A DNA stretch of 64,000 nucleotides from JANNMJ01 sp031397815 (GTDB lineage Bacteria > Bacteroidota > Bacteroidia > Cytophagales > Hymenobacteraceae): positions 1 through 64,000 of the forward strand of contig JANNMJ010000168.1 of NCBI GenBank assembly GCA_031397815.1, written 5' to 3'. The notes beneath the pieces are model-generated. The model worked only from the letters and a program-made list of their open reading frames with translations. It made no database searches and was not told the DNA's origin. This document shows, piece by piece, positions 7,077 through 14,911 of the stretch; positions within the stretch are counted from its first letter, which is position 1, and every line of letters starts with the position of its first letter. The translations under genes were made by a program, and so were the position numbers.

Positions 7077-8165
7077 ATGAACAAGATGTACACCCTGGTC
7101 AGCGCCCTCTTGCTGACGACAGCCGGCCCCGCTCTGGCGCAAGGCACCGAGCTTTTCATTTCGGAGTACGACGAAGGCGCACAGCCGTCCTCGACCTCGC
7201 CTAACCCCTGCGCCAACACCCCCAACGGGACCGGCAACGAGAAGGCGATGGAAATCTACAACCCCACGACGAGCACCGTCAACCTCGACCGTTACTCGCT
7301 CCGCCGCTATTCCAACGGTGCTGCCGCGCCCGATTACGAAGAGCGCATCATCCGCACGACCGGCCCGAACACGCTCGCGCCCGGCGCGACGTTCGTGATC
7401 GCCAACCCCGAAGCCACCCTCGCTGATATCCGCAGCGTGGCGAACCAGTTCAGCGCCGCCCGCACGAGCAGCGCCCCTTCGGTGATCATCGGCGGTGGCC
7501 CGACCTTCTTCAACGGCAACGACGCGATGGTGCTCGTGCGCTGGACTGGCCCCGTAGCTGGCCAAGGCACGGCGTTCATCGTTGACGTCTTCGGCATCAT
7601 CGGGCACAACCCCGGCGGTGGCTCGGCCTCGAACGGTCAGTGGGTCGGAACCGACTCGATGGGTGTTCAGGTGATTACGTCGAACCAGTCGCTCATCCGC
7701 CGTCAGTGGGTATCGGCCGGCAACACGTTCTGGAACCTGAACAACTCGCCCGCGCCAGACCCTACGCAGTTCAACCCCGGCGACGAGTGGGAGATGTACT
7801 CTTCGGCTTTCCCGAACGGCGTATCTGACCCGTGCTCGCAGCAGTACAACGACCTCGGCCAGCACACCTACACCGGCCCAAGCGGTGCGTACAACACCAC
7901 GCTCGGTGTGCTCGAAGAATTCAGCAACGCCATCCAGTTCTACCCGAACCCGGCTTCTAGCCGCGTGAACGTATCGCTCGGCACGGCTAAAGTGGGCAAG
8001 CTGACGGTGATGAACACCCTCGGCCGCACCATCTCGACGCGTGCGGCCTCTTCGGAAGCCACCACGTCGCTCGACGTGTCGGGCCTCGCGCCGGGTCTGT
8101 ACCTCGTGCGTTGCGAAAGCGCCGACGGCAAGCTGGCGATCTACAAAGAGCTGGTGATTCAATAG
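7077..8165 (+). CDS. Secreted lamin-tail-like protein with T9SS type A sorting domain
   Basis: A 362-residue exported protein. The signal peptide MNKMYTLVSALLLTTAGPALA is cleaved before QGTELFISEY. The N-terminal half resembles a lamin-tail domain (ELFISEYDEGA, AMEIYNPTTSTVNLDRYSLRRYSNG, GATFVIANPEATL, FNGNDAMVLVRW), a fold common in Bacteroidota surface proteins. Residues from about 285 form the T9SS sorting domain (IQFYPNPASSRVNVSL, LDVSGLAPGLYLVRCESADG, KELVIQ). The protein should cross the outer membrane by T9SS and be released or anchored. Its substrate is unknown. A strong terminator follows. Confidence 0.9.
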   Translation: MNKMYTLVSALLLTTAGPALAQGTELFISEYDEGAQPSSTSPNPCANTPNGTGNEKAMEIYNPTTSTVNLDRYSLRRYSNGAAAPDYEERIIRTTGPNTLAPGATFVIANPEATLADIRSVANQFSAARTSSAPSVIIGGGPTFFNGNDAMVLVRWTGPVAGQGTAFIVDVFGIIGHNPGGGSASNGQWVGTDSMGVQVITSNQSLIRRQWVSAGNTFWNLNNSPAPDPTQFNPGDEWEMYSSAFPNGVSDPCSQQYNDLGQHTYTGPSGAYNTTLGVLEEFSNAIQFYPNPASSRVNVSLGTAKVGKLTVMNTLGRTISTRAASSEATTSLDVSGLAPGLYLVRCESADGKLAIYKELVIQ

Positions 8166-8228
8166 TCATTGGCCTTCTGACTCAGGTTCAGAAGCAACCG
8201 CTTCGCCGCCTGAAAGCCGACCAAATTC

Positions 8229-8268
8229 AAACGCCGCGCGGAGTCTTTGCTCCGGGCGGCGTTTTTTT
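8229..8268 (+). terminator. Rho-independent terminator
   Basis: The stem ACGCCGCGCGGAG pairs with CTCCGGGCGGCGT and is followed by seven T residues. It ends the T9SS gene and lies only 9 bases before the thiL ATG, so thiL expression must come from read-through or from a promoter overlapping the hairpin. Confidence 0.9.
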
Positions 8269-8276
8269 GTACCCTG

Positions 8277-9338
8277 ATGCAAACCCCCACTTCCGCCGCC
8301 GCCGCCGATAACCTCACGCCGCTGAATCGCTTGGGCGAATTCGGCCTGATTCGTCACCTTCGCCAGTTCGTGGCGCCGCCGCGCCACGCCGGTACGCTCA
8401 CGGGCATCGGCGATGATGCCGCCGTGCTGCGGCCGACGGCTGGCCTCGCGCAGGTCATCACCACGGATTTGCTCATCGAGAGCGTGCATTTCGACCTGAC
8501 CTTCTGTCCACTCCGCCACCTAGGCTACAAAGCCGTCGCGGTGAACGTCTCCGACGTGGCCGCGATGAACGCGCGCCCCACCCAGCTGGTGGTGGGGTTG
8601 GCTGTGGGCGGGCGGTTCACGGTGGAAGCCATTGAAGAGCTGTACGACGGCATGCGGCTGGCGTGCGAAGCCTATGGCGTCGATTTGGTCGGGGGCGATA
8701 CCACTACCAGCCCGAGCGGGCACCTGATGCTCAGCATCACGGCGTTAGGGGAAGCCGAAGAGGAGAAAATTGTCCGCCGCTCCGGCGCGCAGCCCAACGA
8801 CCTCATCTGCGTCTCCGGCGACCTCGGCGCCGCTTACCTCGGCCTCCAAGTGCTGAGCCGCGAAAAACAAGCCTTCCTCGCCGACCCAGAGCATCAGCCG
8901 CTCCTCGACCCCTACACGTACGTCGTGCAGCGCCAGCTTCGGCCCGAAGCCCGAATGGACGTCATTCACGAGCTGAGCGAGCTAGGCGTAGTACCCACCG
9001 CGATGCTCGACATCTCCGACGGCCTCGCTTCCGAAGTGCTCCACCTCTGCGAAAGCTCCGGCGTGGGCGCCGCCGTGTATCAGGAGAAGCTGCCCATCGC
9101 GGAAGAGACGCACGAAGTCGCCGATGAATTCAAGATTGACCCGGTGACGTGCGCCCTCAACGGCGGCGAGGATTATGAGCTGCTCTTCACCATTCCCCTC
9201 GCGCAGCACGACCGCATCCGCAACCACCCCGATATCACGGTCATCGGCCACGTCCTGCCCAACGGCCAGGGCGCGCACCTGATTATGCCTTCCGGCAACG
9301 CCATCGCCCTAAAAGCGCAGGGCTGGACGGCGTTTTAG
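8277..9338 (+). CDS. thiL: Thiamine-monophosphate kinase ThiL
   Basis: A 353-residue protein of the AIR synthase/ThiL fold that phosphorylates thiamine phosphate to thiamine diphosphate. Motifs are GIGDDAAVLRP near residue 37, TTDLLIESVHFDL, GYKAVAVNVSDVAAMNARP, YGVDLVGGDTT, MLDISDGLASEVLHLC and NGGEDYELLFTI. The ATG at 8277 (MQTPTSAAAADNLTPLNRLGEFGLI) is preferred over an upstream GTG/CTG reading that would run through the terminator loop. No other thiamine gene is nearby. Confidence 0.96.
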   Translation: MQTPTSAAAADNLTPLNRLGEFGLIRHLRQFVAPPRHAGTLTGIGDDAAVLRPTAGLAQVITTDLLIESVHFDLTFCPLRHLGYKAVAVNVSDVAAMNARPTQLVVGLAVGGRFTVEAIEELYDGMRLACEAYGVDLVGGDTTTSPSGHLMLSITALGEAEEEKIVRRSGAQPNDLICVSGDLGAAYLGLQVLSREKQAFLADPEHQPLLDPYTYVVQRQLRPEARMDVIHELSELGVVPTAMLDISDGLASEVLHLCESSGVGAAVYQEKLPIAEETHEVADEFKIDPVTCALNGGEDYELLFTIPLAQHDRIRNHPDITVIGHVLPNGQGAHLIMPSGNAIALKAQGWTAF

Positions 9339-9342
9339 GGGG

Positions 9343-9479
9343 AAATCCTCACCCCAACCCCTCTCCCAAGGAGAGGGGCTTTTGAAATTACCCCGTAGTG
9401 CGGGCGGGCACAAGGCCCGCCCCTACGACCTCAACTAGGCTCCCCCTCTCCTTTGGAGAGGGGGCTGGGGGGTGAGGAT
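9343..9479. repeat. Inverted repeat family R2 with an R3 element nested inside
   Basis: Arms starting AATCCTCACCCCAACCCC (9344 on) and ending GGGCTGGGGGGTGAGGAT (to 9479) are reverse complements. Each also contains its own small CTCTCC-GGAGAGG hairpin. A copy of the R3 element (9401-9426) sits in the middle. R2 recurs at 43626-43785. It follows thiL and precedes the terminator shared with nusB. Confidence 0.88.
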
Positions 9480-9486
9480 ACGCACC

Positions 9487-9533
9487 AAGCGGCCCCGCCA
9501 AACCTTCCAACAAGGTTCGGCGGGGCCGCTTTA
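9487..9533. terminator. Bidirectional terminator between thiL and nusB
   Basis: A long stem AAGCGGCCCCGCCAAACCTT pairs with AAGGTTCGGCGGGGCCGCTT. It sits between the convergent thiL and nusB genes; the T-run is short (TTT). Confidence 0.8.
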
Positions 9534-9562
9534 TGAATATCGAACGGGTTGTTTACCGCCCG

Positions 9563-10780
9563 TTACTTATTATCCAACAAGCCCTTACCCGATTTGCGGA
9601 TAGCACCGCTAGTAGTCAGCTCCTGCGCGAGCTTATCGAGGATGCCGTTAATAAATTGCTTGGATTTGGGCGTCGAGTAGAGCTTCGAGATTTCGATGTA
9701 CTCGTTGATCGTCACCTTCACGGGAATGTCGCGGAAGAGGTGCATCTCGGCGAGGGCGAGCTTGAGGAGGATGCGGTCGGTGAGGGCGACGCGCTCGACA
9801 TCCCAGTTCTGGAGCGTGCCGATGATGAGCTGCTCGTACTGGGCGTCGTCGGCGATGGCGCGGCGGTAGAGCGCTTCGTAGAACTCCTGGTCTTCCGCCC
9901 AGTTCGGCGATAAATCGAGCAGCGGCTCTTCAATCGGGGCGGCTTCGGTGAGCGACTTGATGGTTTTGCTCACTAGGGAGCGCACGACCGGCCGGTTTTC
10001 TTCCCAGTTGAGGTCGCGGGCGGCGAACCACGCTTCCAGCTCGTCGTTCTTGAAAACCATCGTCTTGAGCAGGTGCCGGAGCGCCTCTTGGTGCTCTTCG
10101 TAGGTCACCTCGCCGGGTTTCACGAGGTAGGCGCGTAGCTCTTCGTCGTCTTTGAAAGCGGTTTGATAGAAATCGCGTAGCAGTCGGAATTCATCGCCTT
10201 CCCACTTGAGGTCGCGGCGGATGGCGCGCTCGCGGAGCTGCGGATTCGCGAGGAGCTTCTCGACGGCCGGGTTCTCCAGAAACCGGGTGGTGTCGAGGGT
10301 CGCGGGGCGCGGCTCACCGGTGCGGGTCGGGCGGCTGAGCAACTCGCGCTCGTCGCGGATGAGCCGTTGGAGGGCTTCCGGAATCAGCAGCGTCAGCAGA
10401 TAATGGTCGTAAATGCGCTCCACGGCGGCGAGCAGCTCGTGCTGAATCCGACGGGCATCACGGTCTAAACCGGCTTCGTACTGGCGGATGGCGTTATTGA
10501 CGGCCGCGCGGATGGGCGCTTCCGTCACGGTATCATCGGCGGCGAAAGCAGGTTTCGGCGCGTTGGCTTTCCGGGCTTCACGCCACTCGTTGAAGGCCAT
10601 TTCAGAGAGCTTGCGCTGCCCTTCGAGCCGCCGACGGTCGGGCGCTACTTCGGCCATCAAATCAGGCTCGAAAGCAGCGGCGATTTGGTCGAGTGCCAAT
10701 TGGGAATTGGCGCCTTCGGCTTGCCAGTAACCAAAAATGGCCTGCATCGCTTTGATACGAAGGGTACGGCGGTTGAGCAT
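9563..10780 (-). CDS. nusB: Transcription antitermination factor NusB, long Bacteroidota form
   Basis: A 405-residue protein from the ATG at 10780 (MLNRRTLRIKAMQAIFGYWQ), which has a good purine-rich site (TCTCCTCCC on the minus strand) just upstream. The C-terminal 120 residues are the canonical NusB fold (VALTDRILLKLALAEMHLF, IPVKVTINEYIEISKLYSTPKS, FINGILDKLAQEL). NusB binds boxA RNA with NusE in rRNA antitermination. E. coli NusB is about 140 residues. The extra 270 residues here are helical, charged and inserted between the first helix and the NusB core, as in other Bacteroidota. The function of that insert is unknown. Confidence 0.93.
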   Translation of the reverse strand: MLNRRTLRIKAMQAIFGYWQAEGANSQLALDQIAAAFEPDLMAEVAPDRRRLEGQRKLSEMAFNEWREARKANAPKPAFAADDTVTEAPIRAAVNNAIRQYEAGLDRDARRIQHELLAAVERIYDHYLLTLLIPEALQRLIRDERELLSRPTRTGEPRPATLDTTRFLENPAVEKLLANPQLRERAIRRDLKWEGDEFRLLRDFYQTAFKDDEELRAYLVKPGEVTYEEHQEALRHLLKTMVFKNDELEAWFAARDLNWEENRPVVRSLVSKTIKSLTEAAPIEEPLLDLSPNWAEDQEFYEALYRRAIADDAQYEQLIIGTLQNWDVERVALTDRILLKLALAEMHLFRDIPVKVTINEYIEISKLYSTPKSKQFINGILDKLAQELTTSGAIRKSGKGLLDNK

Positions 10781-10885
10781 AGGGAGGAGAAGATGAGGAA
10801 GTGGCCGGTCGGGCGGCCGGGCAAGCACTGAGGCGGGATGCCACCGTGCTTGTCCGGGCAACGGTGCCGGGGCCTTTCAAAACAC

Positions 10886-10923
10886 AAAGGTCGCACGAGA
10901 CGCGTGTCTCGTGCGACCTTTTA
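10886..10923. terminator. Perfect-stem terminator
   Basis: AAAGGTCGCACGAGAC and GTCTCGTGCGACCTTT are perfect complements around a 4-base loop, with T-rich ends on both strands. It terminates the minus-strand leucine dehydrogenase gene. Confidence 0.92.
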
Positions 10924-10953
10924 AAGTCAATCGACCGCCGACCAGCTAATGAG

Positions 10954-12069
10954 CTATACCGTAGCAACCGCCGGAGCGGCGGCGGCGCGGGCTGCCGCGA
11001 TGCGTTCCTCGGCAATCCGGATGGCGGCTTGCTGCGGGTGCGTGCCCTGTTCGGCGCAGTAGCGGAAGATGCCGAGCGTCTGGTCGTAAATCTTCTCGGC
11101 CTGCGCGAACGCCTGCGTCGAATTGTAGCCGTGCAGCTCCGAATAGACGTTAATCAGGCCACCGGCGTTGATGAGGAAGTCGGGGGCGTAATAAATGCCG
11201 CGCTCCACGAGCTGAGGGCCGTGAATGCGCTCATCGGCGAGCTGGTTGTTCGCGCAACCGGCTACCACAGCGGCTTTCAGGCGCGGAATGGTGTCGTCGT
11301 TGAGGGTAGCGCCGAGGGCGCACGGCGCGTAGATATCGACGTCGAGGTCGTAAATCTCATCCAGACCCACGGCCTGCACTTCGGGGTGCATTTTGGTGAT
11401 AGCCGCCACGCGCTCGGCGTAGTAATCGGAGATGAACACCGACGCGCCGTCTTTCAGCAGCCGCTCAATCAGGTGAACACCCACGTGCCCGGCACCCTGC
11501 ACCGCCACGCGCTTCCCGGCGAGCGAATCAGACCCGAATGCCGTTTTGGCGCCCGCCTTCATGCCGAGGTAGGTAGTGTAAGCCGTTACGGGCGAAGGGT
11601 CACCGGAGCCGCCCATTTCCACGGGCAGGCCCGTTACGTGACGGGTTTCGCGCCGAATCTCGGCCATATCGGCCGTGTTCACGCCTACGTCTTCGGCGGT
11701 GATGTATTTCCCGCCGAGCGATTCCACGAATTGCCCGAAGCGGCGCAGGAGCGCGGGCGTCTTGATCGTCTTCGCGTCGCCGAGGATGACGGCCTTGCCG
11801 CCGCCGAGGTTCAGGCCCGAGATAGACGCTTTGTAGGTCATCCCGCGCGAGAGGCGCAGCACGTCGTGCAGGGCGTCGGCGTCGGAGGCGTAATGCCACA
11901 TGCGGGTACCGCCGAGCGCTGGCCCGAGCACCGTATTATGGATGCCGATGATGGCCCGCAGGCCGGTTTCCTCGTCGTGGCAATACACTACCTGCTCGTG
12001 GTGGTGCTGCTCAATCTGCTCGAATACGGAGGGCGCGGCCGCTACGGGTGCGCTGATGACTTCAGCCAT
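10954..12069 (-). CDS. Leucine dehydrogenase (Glu/Leu/Phe/Val dehydrogenase family)
   Basis: A 371-residue NAD-dependent amino acid dehydrogenase. The catalytic lysines are in RGMTYKASISGL (K80) and NLGGGKAVI (K92). The Rossmann motif GAGHVGVHL lies near residue 195. The length and the LGPALGGTRMW start fit leucine dehydrogenase (branched-chain amino acids to 2-oxo acids) rather than hexameric glutamate dehydrogenase. A low-complexity Ala-rich tail (AAARAAAAPAVATV) ends the protein. In Bacteroidota this enzyme probably works in branched-chain amino acid breakdown. It appears monocistronic. Confidence 0.92.
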   Translation of the reverse strand: MAEVISAPVAAAPSVFEQIEQHHHEQVVYCHDEETGLRAIIGIHNTVLGPALGGTRMWHYASDADALHDVLRLSRGMTYKASISGLNLGGGKAVILGDAKTIKTPALLRRFGQFVESLGGKYITAEDVGVNTADMAEIRRETRHVTGLPVEMGGSGDPSPVTAYTTYLGMKAGAKTAFGSDSLAGKRVAVQGAGHVGVHLIERLLKDGASVFISDYYAERVAAITKMHPEVQAVGLDEIYDLDVDIYAPCALGATLNDDTIPRLKAAVVAGCANNQLADERIHGPQLVERGIYYAPDFLINAGGLINVYSELHGYNSTQAFAQAEKIYDQTLGIFRYCAEQGTHPQQAAIRIAEERIAAARAAAAPAVATV

Positions 12070-12532
12070 TGGCGGGGATGATGGAGACGGCCGGAGCCGC
12101 CAGTTGCGGATGAATGGTGAACGGTAGGGGTAGTGCTAGGTTGCGGGTACCAGCGCCCCACACTGCGGGCGGTTTGGTCAGACAAAGTTAGCCGTTTTTG
12201 CGTTTGGCGACGAGGATGCCACCCAACGGTCACCCGAACGCGGCAAACCACATCATAATCAGCAGAGTGGCCTAGGACGGGACACCGGGAGTCAGAAAAA
12301 GCCAGCCGCCCGTTCCCCGTCCGAGCAGCCATTTCCCCCCCGTTTCAGTCTGCCGGAGGGCGGTCATCGGCTGGTCGCTGATTTCCAATCTATCATTAGC
12401 CGTCGAACCAGAATTTCAACGCTAAACTGTCTTTTTTAATGATGAGCAGCTTAAATCAGGGTTTCCTGTTGAGGTATGGGGTGGTGCGCGCCTTCGCGGA
12501 CGGTTGCTCATTGAGCGTTAACGGTGCCTTCA
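12070..12532. promoter_or_regulatory. Divergent intergenic region with possible -7 box for leucine dehydrogenase
   Basis: 463 bases without a gene. A TAACTTTG (-7-like) lies on the minus strand at 12190-12183, about 114 bases upstream of the dehydrogenase ATG, without a TTG at the expected distance. The part near 12360-12530 is markedly more AT-rich (for example CTGTCTTTTTTAATGATG) and presumably holds the promoter of the plus-strand T9SS gene. Confidence 0.4.
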
Positions 12533-14338
12533 ATGATTAAATTGATGCGTTCATTCTCTCGACCTAATGGCCGAGGGAATTTGATGGCCCTATTGATTGG
12601 GTTGATGCTTTGTGCCTCGCGGCCCGTCATCGCTCAGCGCACGCTGCTGTGGAATGACTTCTACAATCCGGGACCGCGAGCGTGGTATTTCAACTCCGTG
12701 ACCCGATTGAGAACCAACCGGTATTTGAGTGTTGGCTTCAGCGATACCCTCATTGTAAATAGTATTCGGCAGCGCCCAGGGCTATTGATTACTGATAGCT
12801 TGGGGCAACCTACCCGCCAATTGGTGCTGAGTACTATCAATGCCGGACAGGCGTGGGGAGCCGTTTCCGATAGACAGGGAGGAGCCTACATCACCGCTTT
12901 TCTGGTGTCCGGTTCCTCTACTATCGGCTATCAGCTTTTGCGGCTCGACTCAACCGGAAATATTAATTGGCGGCGCCAAATCCCTTACCCTTACGTAAGC
13001 TTTAAGCCTACCGCAACGCAACCTCTACCAGATGGTTATCAGTTGATTGGCACGCGCTATATCCCTCGGCCGGGTATGTCTTCTGGGCAGCGCGCCGAGG
13101 TCGTGCAGTACGACGCGCGTGGACAAATCCAATGGTCGCAGGTGTTTGGGGGGAAATATGCCTACGCTTATGCAGCAGCGCCAATGCCGAACGGCTCGAC
13201 GGCGGTGTTGTCGGAGCAATATGTCGATCAGCCGGGGTATCCGTATGAATTTGTCTCTGACCACTTCGTTAACTATTTCTCTGCCTACGGCGATTCGCTC
13301 GGCCGCGCCCGCATAGGCTGGCCGGGCTACCGCGACGTGGGGAACTCAATCATCGCCACCACCGACGGAGGCGTGGCATTCGTTGGCTACCGCTACGCGC
13401 AGAACAACGCGCCCCGCGAAGGCGTCTTTATTAAGCTTGATTCTTTGGGGCGGCGCGAGTGGTATTATCTGCTCGTTTCTTCGCAGGGAAGCAACTCTTT
13501 TGGCGCCGAACTCAAGGGTGTTCAGGAGATTGCCAGTGGGCATTTTGTCGTAATGGGGCGCGATTATTTTGCTCCGATGATGATGATGATCGCTCCACCT
13601 ACTACACCCGCCGACAGCGTCGGGCGGGTGCTCTGGCAGCATATCACCGCTCCGCGCACCCTTCCTAATGACTGGGTATATGAACCCGGTGGTACGGCGT
13701 ATTTAAGTGGGTACGGCTACCGCACTAACGGCCCGCAAGAATCCGACGGCGCCGCCCAACGCTGGAGCGGCCTGCCGCGCCCCGTTCAGCCCGACCTCTG
13801 CGCCCGCCCGCCGGTCTTCGGGCAGGCGCCCACCCACGGCCCGTTCGTGGGCAGCACAATGAGCTTCTCCCTCGACCCGCTCACTACCCAACCCGGCCCG
13901 CGCTACGGGGCGGTAAACCTGGTGCGCTGGGAGTGGGGCGACGGCACCCCCGCCGACACGGGCTGGACCGTGAGCCACACCTTCACCTCGCCCACCCCGG
14001 TGCGGGTGCGGGTGTGCGCTACCAACAACCTCTGGTGCCAAACCTGCGTCGATCTCTATCCCCTCGGCCCGCTCAGCGCGCGCGAAGAGCGCGAAGAATT
14101 GGCCGCCAGCCTGAGCATCTTCCCCAACCCGAGCGCGACGGGCGTCTTCACCGTGCGGGCCACCACCGCGCCCGGCGCCCACCTCACCGTCACCGACGCG
14201 GTAGGGCGCCAAGTGTGTCAAGGCCCCGCCACCGGCCCCGAAACGCGGCTCGACCTGAGCCACCAACCCGCCGGGCTATACGGGCTGCGCCTGACGTGGC
14301 CCGACGGGCGGACAGTGACGAAGAAGCTGGTGCGGTAG
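12533..14338 (+). CDS. Secreted propeller-like protein with PKD and T9SS sorting domains
   Basis: About 601 residues from the ATG at 12533; a second ATG lies six residues in. The signal peptide has its core at MALLIGLMLCASRPVIAQ. The first 400 residues contain WD/PQQ-propeller-like repeats (YLSVGFSDTLI, QLLRLDSTGNINWRRQIPY, GVAFVGYRYAQ, FIKLDSLGRREWYY). A PKD-like segment follows (VRWEWGDGTPADTGWTVSHTF), then a T9SS domain (SIFPNPSATGVF, HQPAGLYGLRLTWPDGRTVTKKLVR). It is a paralogue of the gene at 45963-47789. GC content jumps sharply after about 13720, as if the C-terminal module had a separate origin. The ligand is unknown. Confidence 0.85.
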   Translation: MIKLMRSFSRPNGRGNLMALLIGLMLCASRPVIAQRTLLWNDFYNPGPRAWYFNSVTRLRTNRYLSVGFSDTLIVNSIRQRPGLLITDSLGQPTRQLVLSTINAGQAWGAVSDRQGGAYITAFLVSGSSTIGYQLLRLDSTGNINWRRQIPYPYVSFKPTATQPLPDGYQLIGTRYIPRPGMSSGQRAEVVQYDARGQIQWSQVFGGKYAYAYAAAPMPNGSTAVLSEQYVDQPGYPYEFVSDHFVNYFSAYGDSLGRARIGWPGYRDVGNSIIATTDGGVAFVGYRYAQNNAPREGVFIKLDSLGRREWYYLLVSSQGSNSFGAELKGVQEIASGHFVVMGRDYFAPMMMMIAPPTTPADSVGRVLWQHITAPRTLPNDWVYEPGGTAYLSGYGYRTNGPQESDGAAQRWSGLPRPVQPDLCARPPVFGQAPTHGPFVGSTMSFSLDPLTTQPGPRYGAVNLVRWEWGDGTPADTGWTVSHTFTSPTPVRVRVCATNNLWCQTCVDLYPLGPLSAREEREELAASLSIFPNPSATGVFTVRATTAPGAHLTVTDAVGRQVCQGPATGPETRLDLSHQPAGLYGLRLTWPDGRTVTKKLVR

Positions 14339-14343
14339 CTAGA

Positions 14344-14399
14344 GCAAAACTCCCCGCCCCGGAGGGGAGGGGTGGCCGGAACGGCCGGGGTGGGGGGAC
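14344..14399. repeat. GC-rich palindromic repeat left of the 21-bp array
   Basis: A run of CCCCGCCCCGGAGGGGAGGG and GGCCGGAACGGCC words that can fold on itself. It resembles R2 in style. An inverted relative lies at 14727-14783, so the two bracket the 21-bp array. Confidence 0.6.
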
Positions 14400-14430
14400 A
14401 CGCAGATACAGCTCGCCATGACGGTTAACC

Positions 14431-14638
14431 CGCCGGAACTGTCCTTTCCATAGTGGGAATTGCCGTTTCCATGCATGGAATCGCCGATGTCAGCCATGGA
14501 AATGCCGATTCCATGCATGGAATCGGCAAGTTCATGCATGGAATTGCCGTTTCCATGCATGGAATCGCTAAAGTGTTCAAAGGAATCGGCGATTCCTTGA
14601 ATGGAATCGCCGATTCCTTTGAAAATTTTGATAAGTTT
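14431..14638. repeat. 21-bp tandem array A (about eight clear units)
   Basis: Units of exactly 21 bases with the consensus ATGCATGGAATCGCCGATTCC. Clear units start at 14450, 14471, 14492, 14513, 14534, 14555, 14576 and 14597, with decayed units at each side. Each unit contains dyads (TTCCATGCATGGAA, GGAATCGGCGATTCC). It lies in the 573-base gap between a T9SS gene and an ABC transporter. Both strands read as open heptad repeats, but no start or codon signature supports a gene. Confidence 0.9.
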
Positions 14639-14726
14639 CGCAATTTTTAGGTCGATTCGCTGCGAATGTTAGCGATTTGGGCTTGACAGGATGGACTGGG
14701 GCGTCGCTCAACCGCGTTGCCGTAAC

Positions 14727-14783
14727 CGCCATCCCCACCCCGCCCCTTCGGGGCACCCCTCCCCCTTCGGGGTTGGGGAATTT
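14727..14783. repeat. GC-rich palindromic repeat right of the 21-bp array
   Basis: CCCCACCCCGCCCCTTCGGGG followed by CACCCCTCCCCCTTCGGGG and GTTGGGG. It is partly complementary to 14344-14399. The remaining stretch to 14911 shows no further feature apart from a possible leader for the ABC transporter. Confidence 0.6.
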
Positions 14784-14911
14784 GGTTGGGGTTTTTCTCC
14801 TTGTTACTGCTTCAATCTCGGGCGCGGTTTCGTGCGTATGCGGTGCCGGCCCGACCTTCGTAACCGGAGCGTGGGCCCGCGCACCGCCCGCCCTACCGAT
14901 TCCGCTCTCCT

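Noticed and set aside
14425..14650. Heptad-repeat frames (MHGIAVS and MHGNGNS types) across array A
   Set aside because: Open on both strands because the period is 21 and few stops occur; no start context, no domain, and the DNA dyads explain the pattern better.
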